64,000 nt of DNA from an uncultured Roseburia sp. (GTDB lineage Bacteria; Bacillota; Clostridia; Lachnospirales; Lachnospiraceae). Numbering within the stretch: position 1 is the stretch's first letter; each line of letters begins with the position of its first letter. The DNA is taken from NCBI GenBank assembly GCA_934309475.1, contig CAKRDK010000004.1, positions 68,820 to 132,819 of the forward strand, written 5' to 3'. The notes beneath the pieces are model-generated. The model worked only from the letters and a program-made list of their open reading frames with translations. It did no database searches and was not told where the DNA came from. The translations under genes were made by a program, and so were the position numbers. This document shows, in pieces, positions 53,752 through 62,746 of this stretch.

Positions 53752-54561
53752 TTACATGATAACTCCGCTTCCCTGCACCGTTCCTGTTGCTGCTCCTCCT
53801 GAGACATCCGCGCTTGCAGATACATCTGTAGTTTCAATATCCGCCATCTCATTTTCCACTTCATTCTCGACCTGCTGCTCTAACTGCTGCAGTTCGCTCA
53901 TCATCACTCCGGCATCCGTCAAATCAACCGACACAGCCGACGTATCGACCTGTCCGTCGCTCTTCATATAATCAATTGTATTCTGCAGATACTTCATGTC
54001 CGCCTCACTGATTTTTCCGCGTTCCTGATTGCGGTGCAGACGACGTTTCCGCAGGACTTCCTGCTTTCTCGCTTTTTCTTTCTGTATCTGCTGAATCTCC
54101 TCCGTTGCCATTTTCTGTCCGAGATTCTGCTCTTTCTGGTGCACGCGCCGCTTCACTTCATTTTTCTGCTGGCGCTCCTTGTTTGCCTTTTCGCGTTCAT
54201 ACTTGTGCTGTAAATTTTCCTCTTCTTTTAAATTACGCACCTTCGACTGGGCACACTTCACCATTCTCTTTGCATGTGCAATGGCAATCCGCACCTCCCC
54301 GTCATCATACTGTCCGGTTCCAAGGCACCGCTGTAGCGCGCTCACTTTATTTTTGGCACGCGTCAGCACCGAGGACGCGGTTCTCGACTTAGACGCCCGG
54401 ATGAGTTGTGATGAGATTTCTTTCGAATTATAATTTAATTTTTTCTTACTCTTAGAACTGCTTGAAAAAAGCGTCTGGCGCTTCGCAGTTCCCGCCGTAA
54501 CCACTCCTCCCGAAAGTCCGGCAGCAGTTCCTCCTAAATTACTGTTGACCGATATACCCAT
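53752..54561 (-). CDS. Unknown 269-residue basic coiled-coil protein with ISVN N-terminus
   Basis: Not recognised. It begins MGISVNSNLGGTAAG, a small-residue-rich flexible head, then basic helices (KSRTASSVLTRAKNKVSALQ, then HAKRMVKCAQSKVRNL), a long Lys/Arg/Gln/Glu helix (about 115-180), and an acidic Val/Ala/Ser/Gly-rich tail. There is no signal or membrane helix. ATG 54561 is used because GGAGG lies eight bases upstream. Two earlier ATGs are too close to it or precede it. I have a faint memory of similar proteins near flagellar genes in motile Lachnospiraceae. The sigma-28-like promoter fits that. Confidence 0.75.
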   Translation of the reverse strand: MGISVNSNLGGTAAGLSGGVVTAGTAKRQTLFSSSSKSKKKLNYNSKEISSQLIRASKSRTASSVLTRAKNKVSALQRCLGTGQYDDGEVRIAIAHAKRMVKCAQSKVRNLKEEENLQHKYEREKANKERQQKNEVKRRVHQKEQNLGQKMATEEIQQIQKEKARKQEVLRKRRLHRNQERGKISEADMKYLQNTIDYMKSDGQVDTSAVSVDLTDAGVMMSELQQLEQQVENEVENEMADIETTDVSASADVSGGAATGTVQGSGVIM

Positions 54562-54611
54562 TTTCATTTCCTCCATGAAACAAACTTGAATCCATTCCTG
54601 TACTATGCTAT

Positions 54612-54638
54612 ATATCGACTGTTTTCGGCAATTTCTTA
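54612..54638 (-). promoter_or_regulatory. Sigma-28 (flagellar sigma) type promoter
   Basis: On the minus strand, TAAG (54638-54635), exactly 15 bases, then GTCGATAT (54619-54612). The Bacillus SigD consensus is TAAA-N15-GCCGATAT, so 10 of 12 positions agree. It lies about 50 bases ahead of the 269-residue gene and overlaps the stop codon of the MATE gene. Confidence 0.6.
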
Positions 54639-56000
54639 AACATTTTCACCGGCAATTCCCGTCAGGACCTTTTTTCTCATGTAAAAATAACTGATGACCA
54701 ACACAACATCCGCACCAAGCCATGCCAAAATCTCTGCAAAGTAGATTCCGTTTTCTCCCGCAAGCAGAGGAAGCAATAACGCTGCAACTGTCCGCATCAA
54801 AAATTCCACAATTCCGGAGAGCATTGGCAGCACGGTATTTCCCATTCCCTGAATCGACGAACGCATCACATGCAGCAAATACAGAATCGGAAGGCAGATA
54901 CTCATAATCGCCAGATAACGGTAGGCAATTTCCATGGTTGCCTCCGCCACCTCCGGTGTTCCCGAGATAAAGCAGCCTAAAATTAATTTTCCAAATACCA
55001 GCATGCAGACTGCAATGATAACGGCTGTAACGAGCGCAATTTTTATCGCAGAACGCATTCCCTGCCGGATTCTCTGTCCTTTTCCGGCGCCGAGATTCTG
55101 CCCTACATAAGTGACCATGGCGTATCCGTAAGATGTCGCCGCAATTTCTAACACACCGTATAGCTTATTCGTTGCCGTGAATCCTGCAATGAAGATAACG
55201 CCGAATCCATTGACAACCGACTGCACAATCATGCCGCCAATGGCAATAATGGCATTTTGAAATGCCATCGGAAAACCAAGCATCAGAAGGTGTCCCATCA
55301 AAGACACTTCCAGCTTAAAATCTGCTCCCTTTAAATGCAATGCCTCAATTTTTCGGATATGGTAAAAGCAGTAGACGCTCGAAACTGCCTGCGCAATCAG
55401 CGTCGCTGCCGCCGCACCTGCAATTCCCCAATGGAATCCAAACACAAACAATAAATCAAGTCCTACATTTGTAATTGAAGCGACAACCATGGCATAGAGC
55501 GGTGTTTTACCGTCTCCTAATGAGCGCAGAATACAGGCAAACAGATTGTACGCCATCACAATCGGAATCCCGAAAAACATGATTCTTAAATAGAGCAATG
55601 TTCCACCGATAATCATATCCGGCGTCTGCAAAAGATGAAGCAGCGGCTCCACGATCCCCTGTCCAAGCGCAACCAAAAGCAAAGAAAATACCAGCGATAA
55701 TGTCGCAGAACTTCCCACTGCTTTTCTGAGAGAATCCATACGCTTCCCGCCGAATTCCTGCGCCATCATGATTCCAAATCCCTGCGTAAATCCCTGGATA
55801 ATGCCAAGCATCATCCAGTTCATCCAGTCCGCCGCACCGAGCGATGCAAGGGCATTAACACCCAGTCCCTTTCCTACCACCATCGTATCCACGATGGTAT
55901 AAAACTGCTGAAAAATATTTCCAACCATCAGGGACATTGCAAAGGAAAAAATCAGTTTCGCCGGTTTTCCCTCCGTCATATTTTTTACACCAGATGCCAT
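54636..56000 (-). CDS. MATE family exporter
   Basis: A 454-residue, about 12-helix MATE transporter. FQQFYTIVDTMVVGKGLGV, ACILRSLGDGKTPLYAMV and the mirrored second-half motif MRSSIQGMGNTVLPML are seen. It presumably exports small cationic or amphipathic molecules by ion antiport, with unknown substrate. TTAGGAGGA precedes the ATG. It follows the PF09818 ATPase gene by 11 bases, and a second and third MATE gene lie just upstream in the same unit. Confidence 0.9.
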   Translation of the reverse strand: MASGVKNMTEGKPAKLIFSFAMSLMVGNIFQQFYTIVDTMVVGKGLGVNALASLGAADWMNWMMLGIIQGFTQGFGIMMAQEFGGKRMDSLRKAVGSSATLSLVFSLLLVALGQGIVEPLLHLLQTPDMIIGGTLLYLRIMFFGIPIVMAYNLFACILRSLGDGKTPLYAMVVASITNVGLDLLFVFGFHWGIAGAAAATLIAQAVSSVYCFYHIRKIEALHLKGADFKLEVSLMGHLLMLGFPMAFQNAIIAIGGMIVQSVVNGFGVIFIAGFTATNKLYGVLEIAATSYGYAMVTYVGQNLGAGKGQRIRQGMRSAIKIALVTAVIIAVCMLVFGKLILGCFISGTPEVAEATMEIAYRYLAIMSICLPILYLLHVMRSSIQGMGNTVLPMLSGIVEFLMRTVAALLLPLLAGENGIYFAEILAWLGADVVLVISYFYMRKKVLTGIAGENV

Positions 56001-56011
56001 GTGTGTTCCTC

Positions 56012-57745
56012 CTAATTTTCGTTTCTTCTACATTCTATCTGCACAAGTTCCCGGCAGCGGTTTAGCATCGCAAAAATTTCCTGCTCTCTTGGTATCACAA
56101 GATTGCCCGGAATTTTTCCTTCCGTAAATGCCGCAAATCCCTTCTGCCCTATCTCTGACATCAGATGGGAAACTGCCTCCTGCACAGTCTTTTTCCCGTC
56201 AAACTCATGTTTCTTTAAGTATATTAAAATCTCAGCAAGTGCGTTGACCTGCTCGGTATCCGTCAACTGTTCCACGTAGCGCAAATCGACCGTCTCGCGG
56301 TTCACAGAAAATCCGTCGAGCCCCATCACTTTTTTCTTATTCCGGTCATTCCCCAGAAAGGCGCCGTCTCTCTTTGCCACACGCTCTGCTCGCTTTGCTT
56401 CCCGGAAAACATGTTCACATTCCACCGTCTCAAAGGCACCATAAGCTTCCGCCTCTTTTTTTGCCTGTGCCGTGATATCCACCGGCTCATACTTCTTCAT
56501 CTGGATAATCGTATCCGCCTTGTAAAAATAAGCGCCCGAACTTCCAGCTACAAGAATCGTCGAAATATGTTTATCCCGGTAAAGCTCCTCTACCCTGTCA
56601 ATAAACGGTGTAATCGGTTCCATATCCCTGTGTACCACACGCTGCATCAACTCATCGCGTATCATAAAGTTGGTCGCACTGGTATCCTCATCAATCAAAA
56701 ATACGGCTGCGCCCATCTCAACGGCTTCCATGGTATTCGCCGCCTGTGATGTGCTTCCGCTCGCATTTTCTGTAAAAAATGCCGTGGTATCTTTTCCATT
56801 CGGAAGGTTTCGGATAAACGCAGAAATGTCCACACTCTGAATACTTCTGCCGTCCTCAGCACGCAGTTTTACCGCTGTTTCGTCCGTAATGACATACTCT
56901 CTGCCGTCTCCTGCAATGTGATTGTATACCCCAAGCTCTAAGGCTCTAAGAAGCGTCGATTTTCCATGATAGCCGCCTCCGACTATCAATGTAATTCCTT
57001 CCCGGATTCCCATCCCGGTAATGCTGCCCTTATGTGGCAGCTGCATGGTTACGCGCATGGATTCCGAAGAGGTAAACGTCACGCCGCCCTGCATCGGCAA
57101 ATCGGACACACCTGATTTACGCGGAAGAACTGCTCCGTCTGCGACGAACGCGACGAGTCCCTGTTCTTTTAACTGTTCCCGGATGTACTGCTGGTCTTCT
57201 GCAAGAAAGACAACCTGTTCTAACTCTTTTGCCTGATATGCCTTCTGGAAAAGAGACTGCTCCACGCACTTTGGCAGGAAATCAAACAGAATCTTAATCA
57301 GTTCCCTCGCCTGAATACTTCTGCCCTGCGCCGGGAATCCAATTTCCATCCGGACTGTGATATCCCCGTTCTCCGGATTCACCTGACAGGCACTGCGCTC
57401 TAAGACCTCCTGCCCCGGCTGGCTGATTCCGAGCAGACCGCTCTTTCCGGAGCCTTTTGCCTTAAAAGAATATGCGCGGATAACCTTTGCCATTCTCCGC
57501 AGCAGATAATCCTGAAATGCCACACGCTTTTCTTTATTTTCGTAATACATCTTGAAAAATCCATTGCATTTCCCCGGTACCGTCAGGCTGACCTTCGATG
57601 GTGCCGCAAACGGGTCCCCCTGCACATGCTCAATGCATAAAACATACTTTTCCCACTGATAACTTCCTTTTGTCTCCTTATAGGCAGGATAACCCTTATG
57701 GTCAATCCGCTCCAATAACTGTTTTAAATCCTCTGCTCGCTTCAT
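56012..57745 (-). CDS. ABC-class P-loop ATPase of the PF09818 family
   Basis: A 577-residue soluble protein. The Walker A is GGGYHGKST at 256-264, followed by a signature-like SGSTSQAANT (about 329-338) and Walker B AVFLIDEDTSATNF (about 347-360). The N-terminal ~240 residues are the family's own domain. PF09818 proteins (long mislabelled as isopentenyl-diphosphate isomerase) are ABC-type ATPases without transport partners. A trypanosome relative, MRB1590, takes part in mitochondrial RNA processing, as I recall. The bacterial role is unknown. It lies two bases after one MATE gene and 11 bases before another, so coupling is tight. Confidence 0.88.
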   Translation of the reverse strand: MKRAEDLKQLLERIDHKGYPAYKETKGSYQWEKYVLCIEHVQGDPFAAPSKVSLTVPGKCNGFFKMYYENKEKRVAFQDYLLRRMAKVIRAYSFKAKGSGKSGLLGISQPGQEVLERSACQVNPENGDITVRMEIGFPAQGRSIQARELIKILFDFLPKCVEQSLFQKAYQAKELEQVVFLAEDQQYIREQLKEQGLVAFVADGAVLPRKSGVSDLPMQGGVTFTSSESMRVTMQLPHKGSITGMGIREGITLIVGGGYHGKSTLLRALELGVYNHIAGDGREYVITDETAVKLRAEDGRSIQSVDISAFIRNLPNGKDTTAFFTENASGSTSQAANTMEAVEMGAAVFLIDEDTSATNFMIRDELMQRVVHRDMEPITPFIDRVEELYRDKHISTILVAGSSGAYFYKADTIIQMKKYEPVDITAQAKKEAEAYGAFETVECEHVFREAKRAERVAKRDGAFLGNDRNKKKVMGLDGFSVNRETVDLRYVEQLTDTEQVNALAEILIYLKKHEFDGKKTVQEAVSHLMSEIGQKGFAAFTEGKIPGNLVIPREQEIFAMLNRCRELVQIECRRNEN

Positions 57746-57747
57746 TT

Positions 57748-59148
57748 TTATGCCTCCATCTCACTGACAATGTTGTTGACCCAGACACGCTTTTTCAACA
57801 GAATATAACCAATCAGCACCTTCACAAGCTCCACGCTCTGACAGCAAAAATAAATTGTAATAATGTCAAAAGAGCTGAACCGGCTTAACAAAAATACAAC
57901 CGGAATATTGACAAGCCATACATAACAACTGTCAAACAAAAACGTAATCAATGTTTTTCCTCCGCTTCGCAGTGTAAAATACGAGGCGTGGTAAAAAGCA
58001 TACACCGGCATAAAGAGCGCCGTAATGCGAATCAACGTCGACGCCATTTCACGTACATGTTCCGAGGTCTTATAAATCTGCGGGAACAGACCGCCCACGC
58101 CAAATAAAACCATGCCAATTACAATACAGCTTACCACCGAAAAGAAGATGAGTTTCCGGTCTGTCTCGACCGCACGCTCCAGGTCACCGGAACCAAGCTG
58201 CTGTCCGACAATAATCGATACCGCACTTCCGAGCGCGATAAACACTACGTTAAACAGATTTGATACTGTAGTTGCAATATTTAAAGATGCCACTGCATCT
58301 AATCCACGCATGGAATATCCCTGCACCAAAACAGCCTGTCCGGCAGACCAGAGTGCCTCATTTAAAATCAGAGGTGTTCCCTTTCGAAGAATCTGCCCAA
58401 TCAATGTCTTTGGAATACGGAATGTGCGATAAACACCCTCAATAAATCTGACTTCATTTTTGTGCGTGTGTGTCCAGTAAATCATAATTCCCATTTCTAC
58501 AAATCTTGAGACAACCGTACCGACAGCTGCACCGGTTGCACCCAGTTTCGGAAACCCGAATTTTCCAAAAATAAGAACGTAGTTGATGCAGAAGTTCAAA
58601 ACAACCGCTACCATACTTCCCACCATCGGCACAAACGTCTGTCCAATTTCACGCAGGGTACTTGCATAAATCTGCATTACCATATACGGAACCATTCCAA
58701 TCATCATGACCATGAGATAACGCATTCCCGCCTCGTGTGTGGCAGCCACGCTTCCTGCACTGCTATCATTTAAGAAAAGTGTAATCAATCCGCTTCCGCC
58801 AAATCCCATCACAAGAAGTCCGGCGATTGCCATGATTCCACAGCTAATCCATTTAAACCGAAAGGTATGCTGCAATCCCTCCATATTGCCCTGTCCATAA
58901 TACTGTGCCGCAAAAATGGACGCTCCGGAAACACATCCAAACAGACAGACATAATAAACATTTAAAAGCTGGTTTACAATCGCAACTCCGGACATCTGCT
59001 CTGTTCCAAGCTGTCCTACCATGATGTTGTCCAAAAGTCCAACGAAATTTGTAATTCCGTTTTGAATCATAATCGGGAGTGCAATCACAAGCACCATCCG
59101 GTAAAATTCTTTATCTCCAATATAGCGATTTTTCAATTTTTGTAACAT
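57748..59148 (-). CDS. MATE family exporter (NorM-like)
   Basis: A 466-residue MATE protein with about 12 helices. FVGLLDNIMVGQLGTEQMSG and ASTLREIGQTFVPMVGS in the first half, and RVWVNNIV at the C-terminus. It differs clearly from the two flanking MATE proteins, so it is not a recent duplicate. AAAGGTG precedes the ATG. It lies 16 bases after the next MATE gene and ends two bases before the PF09818 gene. Confidence 0.9.
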   Translation of the reverse strand: MLQKLKNRYIGDKEFYRMVLVIALPIMIQNGITNFVGLLDNIMVGQLGTEQMSGVAIVNQLLNVYYVCLFGCVSGASIFAAQYYGQGNMEGLQHTFRFKWISCGIMAIAGLLVMGFGGSGLITLFLNDSSAGSVAATHEAGMRYLMVMMIGMVPYMVMQIYASTLREIGQTFVPMVGSMVAVVLNFCINYVLIFGKFGFPKLGATGAAVGTVVSRFVEMGIMIYWTHTHKNEVRFIEGVYRTFRIPKTLIGQILRKGTPLILNEALWSAGQAVLVQGYSMRGLDAVASLNIATTVSNLFNVVFIALGSAVSIIVGQQLGSGDLERAVETDRKLIFFSVVSCIVIGMVLFGVGGLFPQIYKTSEHVREMASTLIRITALFMPVYAFYHASYFTLRSGGKTLITFLFDSCYVWLVNIPVVFLLSRFSSFDIITIYFCCQSVELVKVLIGYILLKKRVWVNNIVSEMEA

Positions 59149-59164
59149 AACTTCACCTTTCTAC

Positions 59165-60523
59165 TTACGCCTTTTCCTCTATCTTTTTCAGCCAGCCCGA
59201 TTTCAGGCAATAAATTCCCAACACAAGGAATGTGCAGCTCCAGGTCAGCGGATATGCCCAGAACACCAGATGAATCACATGTGCCGGTCTTGCTACAAAT
59301 GTAATCCACGTCATACGAAGTCCGCACCAGAACAAAATAATGACAAGCATTGGAAGGGTTGATTTTCCGCCTCCGCGCAGGATACCCGCAATTGCGTGCG
59401 TTCCTGCACACAGACAGAAGAATGGTCCGACAATGCTCGCCTGCAATGCACCATAGCCAATGATTTCCGGATCATCCGTGAAAATCCGCAAAAAGACAGG
59501 GGCAAAAATGGACAGAATAATGCCAATGCTCTCCGCCGTCAGAAGATTTAAAAACATTCCGACGCACGCTCCTTTTTTCACACGTTTATAATTTCCTGCT
59601 CCGATATTCTGGCTTACAAATGTAGTGGTTGCCATCGCAAACGCACTTGCAGGCATCATGGCAAAGCCGTCAATTTTACTGTATGCACCGTAGCCTGCTA
59701 ACGCCATTGCACCAAATGCATTGATACTTGCCTGCACAACGATATTAGACAATGACACGATGGAATTCTGCACACCACTCGGCAATCCGATGGAAACGAT
59801 TCCTTTTAACTCCCGTCCATGAAATCTGATTTTAGAAACAAACACGCGGTACACCGTTCCCTCCTCCATCAATTTATGGAATGTCATCACGCAGCTGACG
59901 CACTGGGAGATGACGGTTGCCCATGCGGTTCCCGCAATGCCCCAATGAAATACAACTACAAAAAGTAAATCTAAAACAGTATTTAAAATACATGAAACAA
60001 TCAAGTAGTATAACGGGCTTTTCGAATCACCGACTGCTCTTAAGATTCCCCCGCCGATGTTATACAAGGCACTAAAGACGGTTCCTGCAAAGAAGATACG
60101 GAAGTATATCTGCGACTGCGCCATAACCTCCGCCGGTGTTCCAATCCATTTTAAAATATAAGGCGTCAGCAATTCGCCTATAATTGTAAATCCAATTCCA
60201 CCTGCCAGACCAAACGCAACCATGGTATGAACGCCACGGCTCACGCCGTCCCAGTCCCCGGCTCCGTAATATCTCGAAATCACAACTCCTGCTCCCATGG
60301 AAATTCCATAAAAAGCACTCAGCAGCAGCATAATAATATTTGAGGATGAGCCGACTGCAGCCAATGCCGTGTCCCCCACAAATTGCCCTACAATGGCTGA
60401 ATCCACCATATTGTAAGTCTGCTGAAATACATTTCCAAACAATATCGGCAGCGAAAAACAAAGTAACTGTTTCCAGATACTTCCCTCCGTCAGTACAATC
60501 GCCTCTTTTTTCTTTTGTTTCAT
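59165..60523 (-). CDS. MATE family exporter with structured leader
   Basis: A 452-residue MATE protein. FQQTYNMVDSAIVGQFVGD, GGGILRAVGDSKSPLYYL and AGILRGGGKSTLPMLV are typical. ATG 60523 is chosen because AAAGGAGAGAG lies at 60531-60541. A longer frame from 60655 would start upstream of the leader hairpin and has no ribosome site. It heads the MATE-MATE-ATPase-MATE unit, with a promoter at 60623-60651 and a leader hairpin that may control translation. Confidence 0.9.
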   Translation of the reverse strand: MKQKKKEAIVLTEGSIWKQLLCFSLPILFGNVFQQTYNMVDSAIVGQFVGDTALAAVGSSSNIIMLLLSAFYGISMGAGVVISRYYGAGDWDGVSRGVHTMVAFGLAGGIGFTIIGELLTPYILKWIGTPAEVMAQSQIYFRIFFAGTVFSALYNIGGGILRAVGDSKSPLYYLIVSCILNTVLDLLFVVVFHWGIAGTAWATVISQCVSCVMTFHKLMEEGTVYRVFVSKIRFHGRELKGIVSIGLPSGVQNSIVSLSNIVVQASINAFGAMALAGYGAYSKIDGFAMMPASAFAMATTTFVSQNIGAGNYKRVKKGACVGMFLNLLTAESIGIILSIFAPVFLRIFTDDPEIIGYGALQASIVGPFFCLCAGTHAIAGILRGGGKSTLPMLVIILFWCGLRMTWITFVARPAHVIHLVFWAYPLTWSCTFLVLGIYCLKSGWLKKIEEKA

Positions 60524-60529
60524 GTGATA

Positions 60530-60598
60530 ACTCTCTCCTTTGTGCCATAATTTTCTATACGGAATAAAGGAGAATAGACGAAACCGTCTATTCTCCTT
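60530..60598 (-). promoter_or_regulatory. Candidate anti-Shine-Dalgarno switch in the MATE leader
   Basis: In the minus-strand transcript, AAGGAGAATAGACG pairs perfectly with CGTCTATTCTCCTT (plus 60567-60580 and 60585-60598) around GTTT. The second arm ends in TTCTCCTT, which can also pair with the true ribosome site AAGGAGAG about 30 bases later (one G-U). The two pairings exclude each other. It could instead be a terminator of the prfA unit, but the T run on this strand is poor. Confidence 0.45.
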
Positions 60599-60622
60599 CT
60601 TGTTTTTTCTTATTATCTTTAT

Positions 60623-60651
60623 ACTATAACAAGTTCTTTCGATAAAATCAA
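60623..60651 (-). promoter_or_regulatory. Promoter of the MATE cluster
   Basis: On the minus strand, TTGATT (60651-60646), a 17-base spacer and TATAGT (60628-60623). Transcripts would begin near 60616 and include the leader hairpin. Confidence 0.7.
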
Positions 60652-60743
60652 GCACCGATATTATTGTGTCAGTTCATATTAACCGCATAATATAAGAGAC
60701 GAGGCAGAACTTTTACGCTCATACCCGTCTTTTACAGTTCTAT

Positions 60744-61817
60744 TTAGTTCTCGTTCATCTTCGCCAACTTCGCTGCCTGGTCGGCTGCGATACACGCATC
60801 GATAATCTCCTGAATATCACCATTCATAACTTTATCTAACTTGTAGAGAGTCAGATTGATACGGTGGTCTGTCACACGTCCCTGTGGGAAATTGTAGGTT
60901 CTGATTTTCTCAGAACGGTCACCGGTTCCGACCTGGCTCTTACGCAATTCTGCCTCTGCATCATGCGCTTTCTGCTGCTCTAAATCATATAATTTCGTAC
61001 GAAGTAAAGCAAACGCTTTTGCCTTATTCTGAATCTGGGATTTCTCTGTCTGGCTGTAGATGACAATTCCGGTTGGAATATGAGTCAAACGTACTGCAGA
61101 GTCTGTTGTATTGACACACTGTCCACCTGCTCCTGATGCACGGCAGACATCGATACGGATATCTTTATCATCAATGTGTACGTCCACTTCCTCTGCCTCC
61201 GGCATCACAGCAACGGTAATGGTTGAAGTATGAATACGTCCGCCGGACTCTGTCTCCGGTACGCGCTGTACACGATGCACACCGGACTCGTATTTCATCA
61301 CAGAATAAGCTCCCTGTCCGGTCAGCATAAATGTGATACTCTTCATACCACCGATTCCGGTCTCATCTGCTTCCATGATTTCCACTTTCCAGTGCTTCTG
61401 CTCCGCATAGTGGATATACATACGATAGATTTCAGCCGCAAACAAAGCCGCCTCATCTCCACCTGCACCGGCACGAATCTCAACGATAACGTTCTTGTCA
61501 TCATTCGGGTCTTTTGGAAGAAGTAAGATTTTTAATTCTTTCTCTAATTCTTCCACGCGGGCTTTTGCTTCATTTAATTCTTCTTTTGCAAGCTCACGCA
61601 TCTCCTCGTCGGATTCCTCTTCAAGCATTGCAAGGGAATCCTGAATATCCTGCTTGCACTGTTTGTATTCCTTATATGCCTCTACAATTGGAGTTAAATC
61701 ACTCTGTTCCTTCATCAACTTGCGAAAACGCTCCGGGTTGTTTGCCACATCCGGCTCACTCAATTCGCTCATCAACTCGTCAAAACGAATCAATAAATCT
61801 TCTAATTTATCAAACAT
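60744..61817 (-). CDS. prfA: Peptide chain release factor 1
   Basis: A 357-residue RF1 that ends translation at UAA and UAG. The catalytic GGQ is at 231-233 ([15 protein letters not shown]), whose Gln is methylated by PrmC. The codon-recognition tripeptide is PET (187-189) in place of the E. coli PAT. Domain 1 is the helical N-terminus. It follows prmC by 45 bases, the usual pairing of enzyme and substrate. No strong terminator follows in the 88 bases before the MATE promoter. Confidence 0.96.
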   Translation of the reverse strand: MFDKLEDLLIRFDELMSELSEPDVANNPERFRKLMKEQSDLTPIVEAYKEYKQCKQDIQDSLAMLEEESDEEMRELAKEELNEAKARVEELEKELKILLLPKDPNDDKNVIVEIRAGAGGDEAALFAAEIYRMYIHYAEQKHWKVEIMEADETGIGGMKSITFMLTGQGAYSVMKYESGVHRVQRVPETESGGRIHTSTITVAVMPEAEEVDVHIDDKDIRIDVCRASGAGGQCVNTTDSAVRLTHIPTGIVIYSQTEKSQIQNKAKAFALLRTKLYDLEQQKAHDAEAELRKSQVGTGDRSEKIRTYNFPQGRVTDHRINLTLYKLDKVMNGDIQEIIDACIAADQAAKLAKMNEN

Positions 61818-61862
61818 AAAAAACCTTGCCTTTCTGCGCCGTTTCCAAAAGCTACGGCGATA

Positions 61863-62696
61863 CTACTCTATCATTTTTCCAAATACAACACGGTCAAGAT
61901 GCGCTAAATCCTTCACAACAGCCACCTGCGAAAAACCGGCTTCCTGCAATAATGCAGACACATCCGCACCCTGCTCATATCCGATTTCAAAGAAAATCAT
62001 TCCATCCGGATTCAGATAATCTTTACACTCCGCAATGATTTTACGGTAAAAATATAAGCCATCCTCTTTTCCATCTAATGCTTCGACCGGCTCAAAACTT
62101 CCCACCTCCGGCATCAGCTTTGGAATCTCAGAGGTCGGAATATAAGGCGGATTTGATACAATCACATCGTATTTTCCTGCTACATGATCAAACAGGTCAC
62201 TCCGCTCAAATTCAACGGACACTTCATTTAGCTTTGCATTATCCTTTGCCACATTAAGTGCCTGCTTTGAAATATCAACGGCATGCATCTCAATATGCGG
62301 CACATTCTTAGCAATACTGACTGCAATACAGCCGGAACCGGTACACATATCTAACACACGCATCCCCGGCTGAATCCTCTTTAACGCTTCTTCCACAAGC
62401 ACTTCCGTGTCCTGTCTCGGAATCAGCACATTTGAATTCACTTTAAACTTCAACCCCATGAACTCCTGCTCACCGGTAATATATTGCAACGGAATATGCT
62501 CCGCACGCTTTTTCAACGCTATCTCATATTCCTTCTGCTGCTCTGCCGTAATATCCTCATCCATATGCAGATAATAAAAATTACGGTCCACTTTACATGC
62601 CATTTCAAAAAGCATCCATGCATCCACTTTTGCATCTGAAATATTCGCGAGATTTAAAATCTTCTCGCCATTCTTTACAGCTTCCTGGTAGGTCAT
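61863..62696 (-). CDS. prmC: Release factor glutamine methyltransferase
   Basis: A 277-residue SAM-dependent methyltransferase (HemK family). The N-terminal helical domain (about 1-80) binds the release factor. The SAM loop is DMCTGSGCIA (116-125), and the catalytic NPPY is at 182-185 in VSNPPYIP. It methylates the GGQ glutamine of RF1 and RF2, raising termination efficiency. It stands between yqhQ and prfA in the rpmE unit, a common order in clostridia and bacilli. Confidence 0.95.
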   Translation of the reverse strand: MTYQEAVKNGEKILNLANISDAKVDAWMLFEMACKVDRNFYYLHMDEDITAEQQKEYEIALKKRAEHIPLQYITGEQEFMGLKFKVNSNVLIPRQDTEVLVEEALKRIQPGMRVLDMCTGSGCIAVSIAKNVPHIEMHAVDISKQALNVAKDNAKLNEVSVEFERSDLFDHVAGKYDVIVSNPPYIPTSEIPKLMPEVGSFEPVEALDGKEDGLYFYRKIIAECKDYLNPDGMIFFEIGYEQGADVSALLQEAGFSQVAVVKDLAHLDRVVFGKMIE

Positions 62697-62746
62697 ACCA
62701 CATTACCCTTTCTCTCCGCAGCTCTTCCCTCAAAAAGCATGCGCAA

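Noticed and set aside
60072..60548. Minus-strand frame of 158 codons starting near the MATE ribosome site
   Set aside because: It is an out-of-frame reading of the MATE gene, and the MATE frame carries the family motifs.
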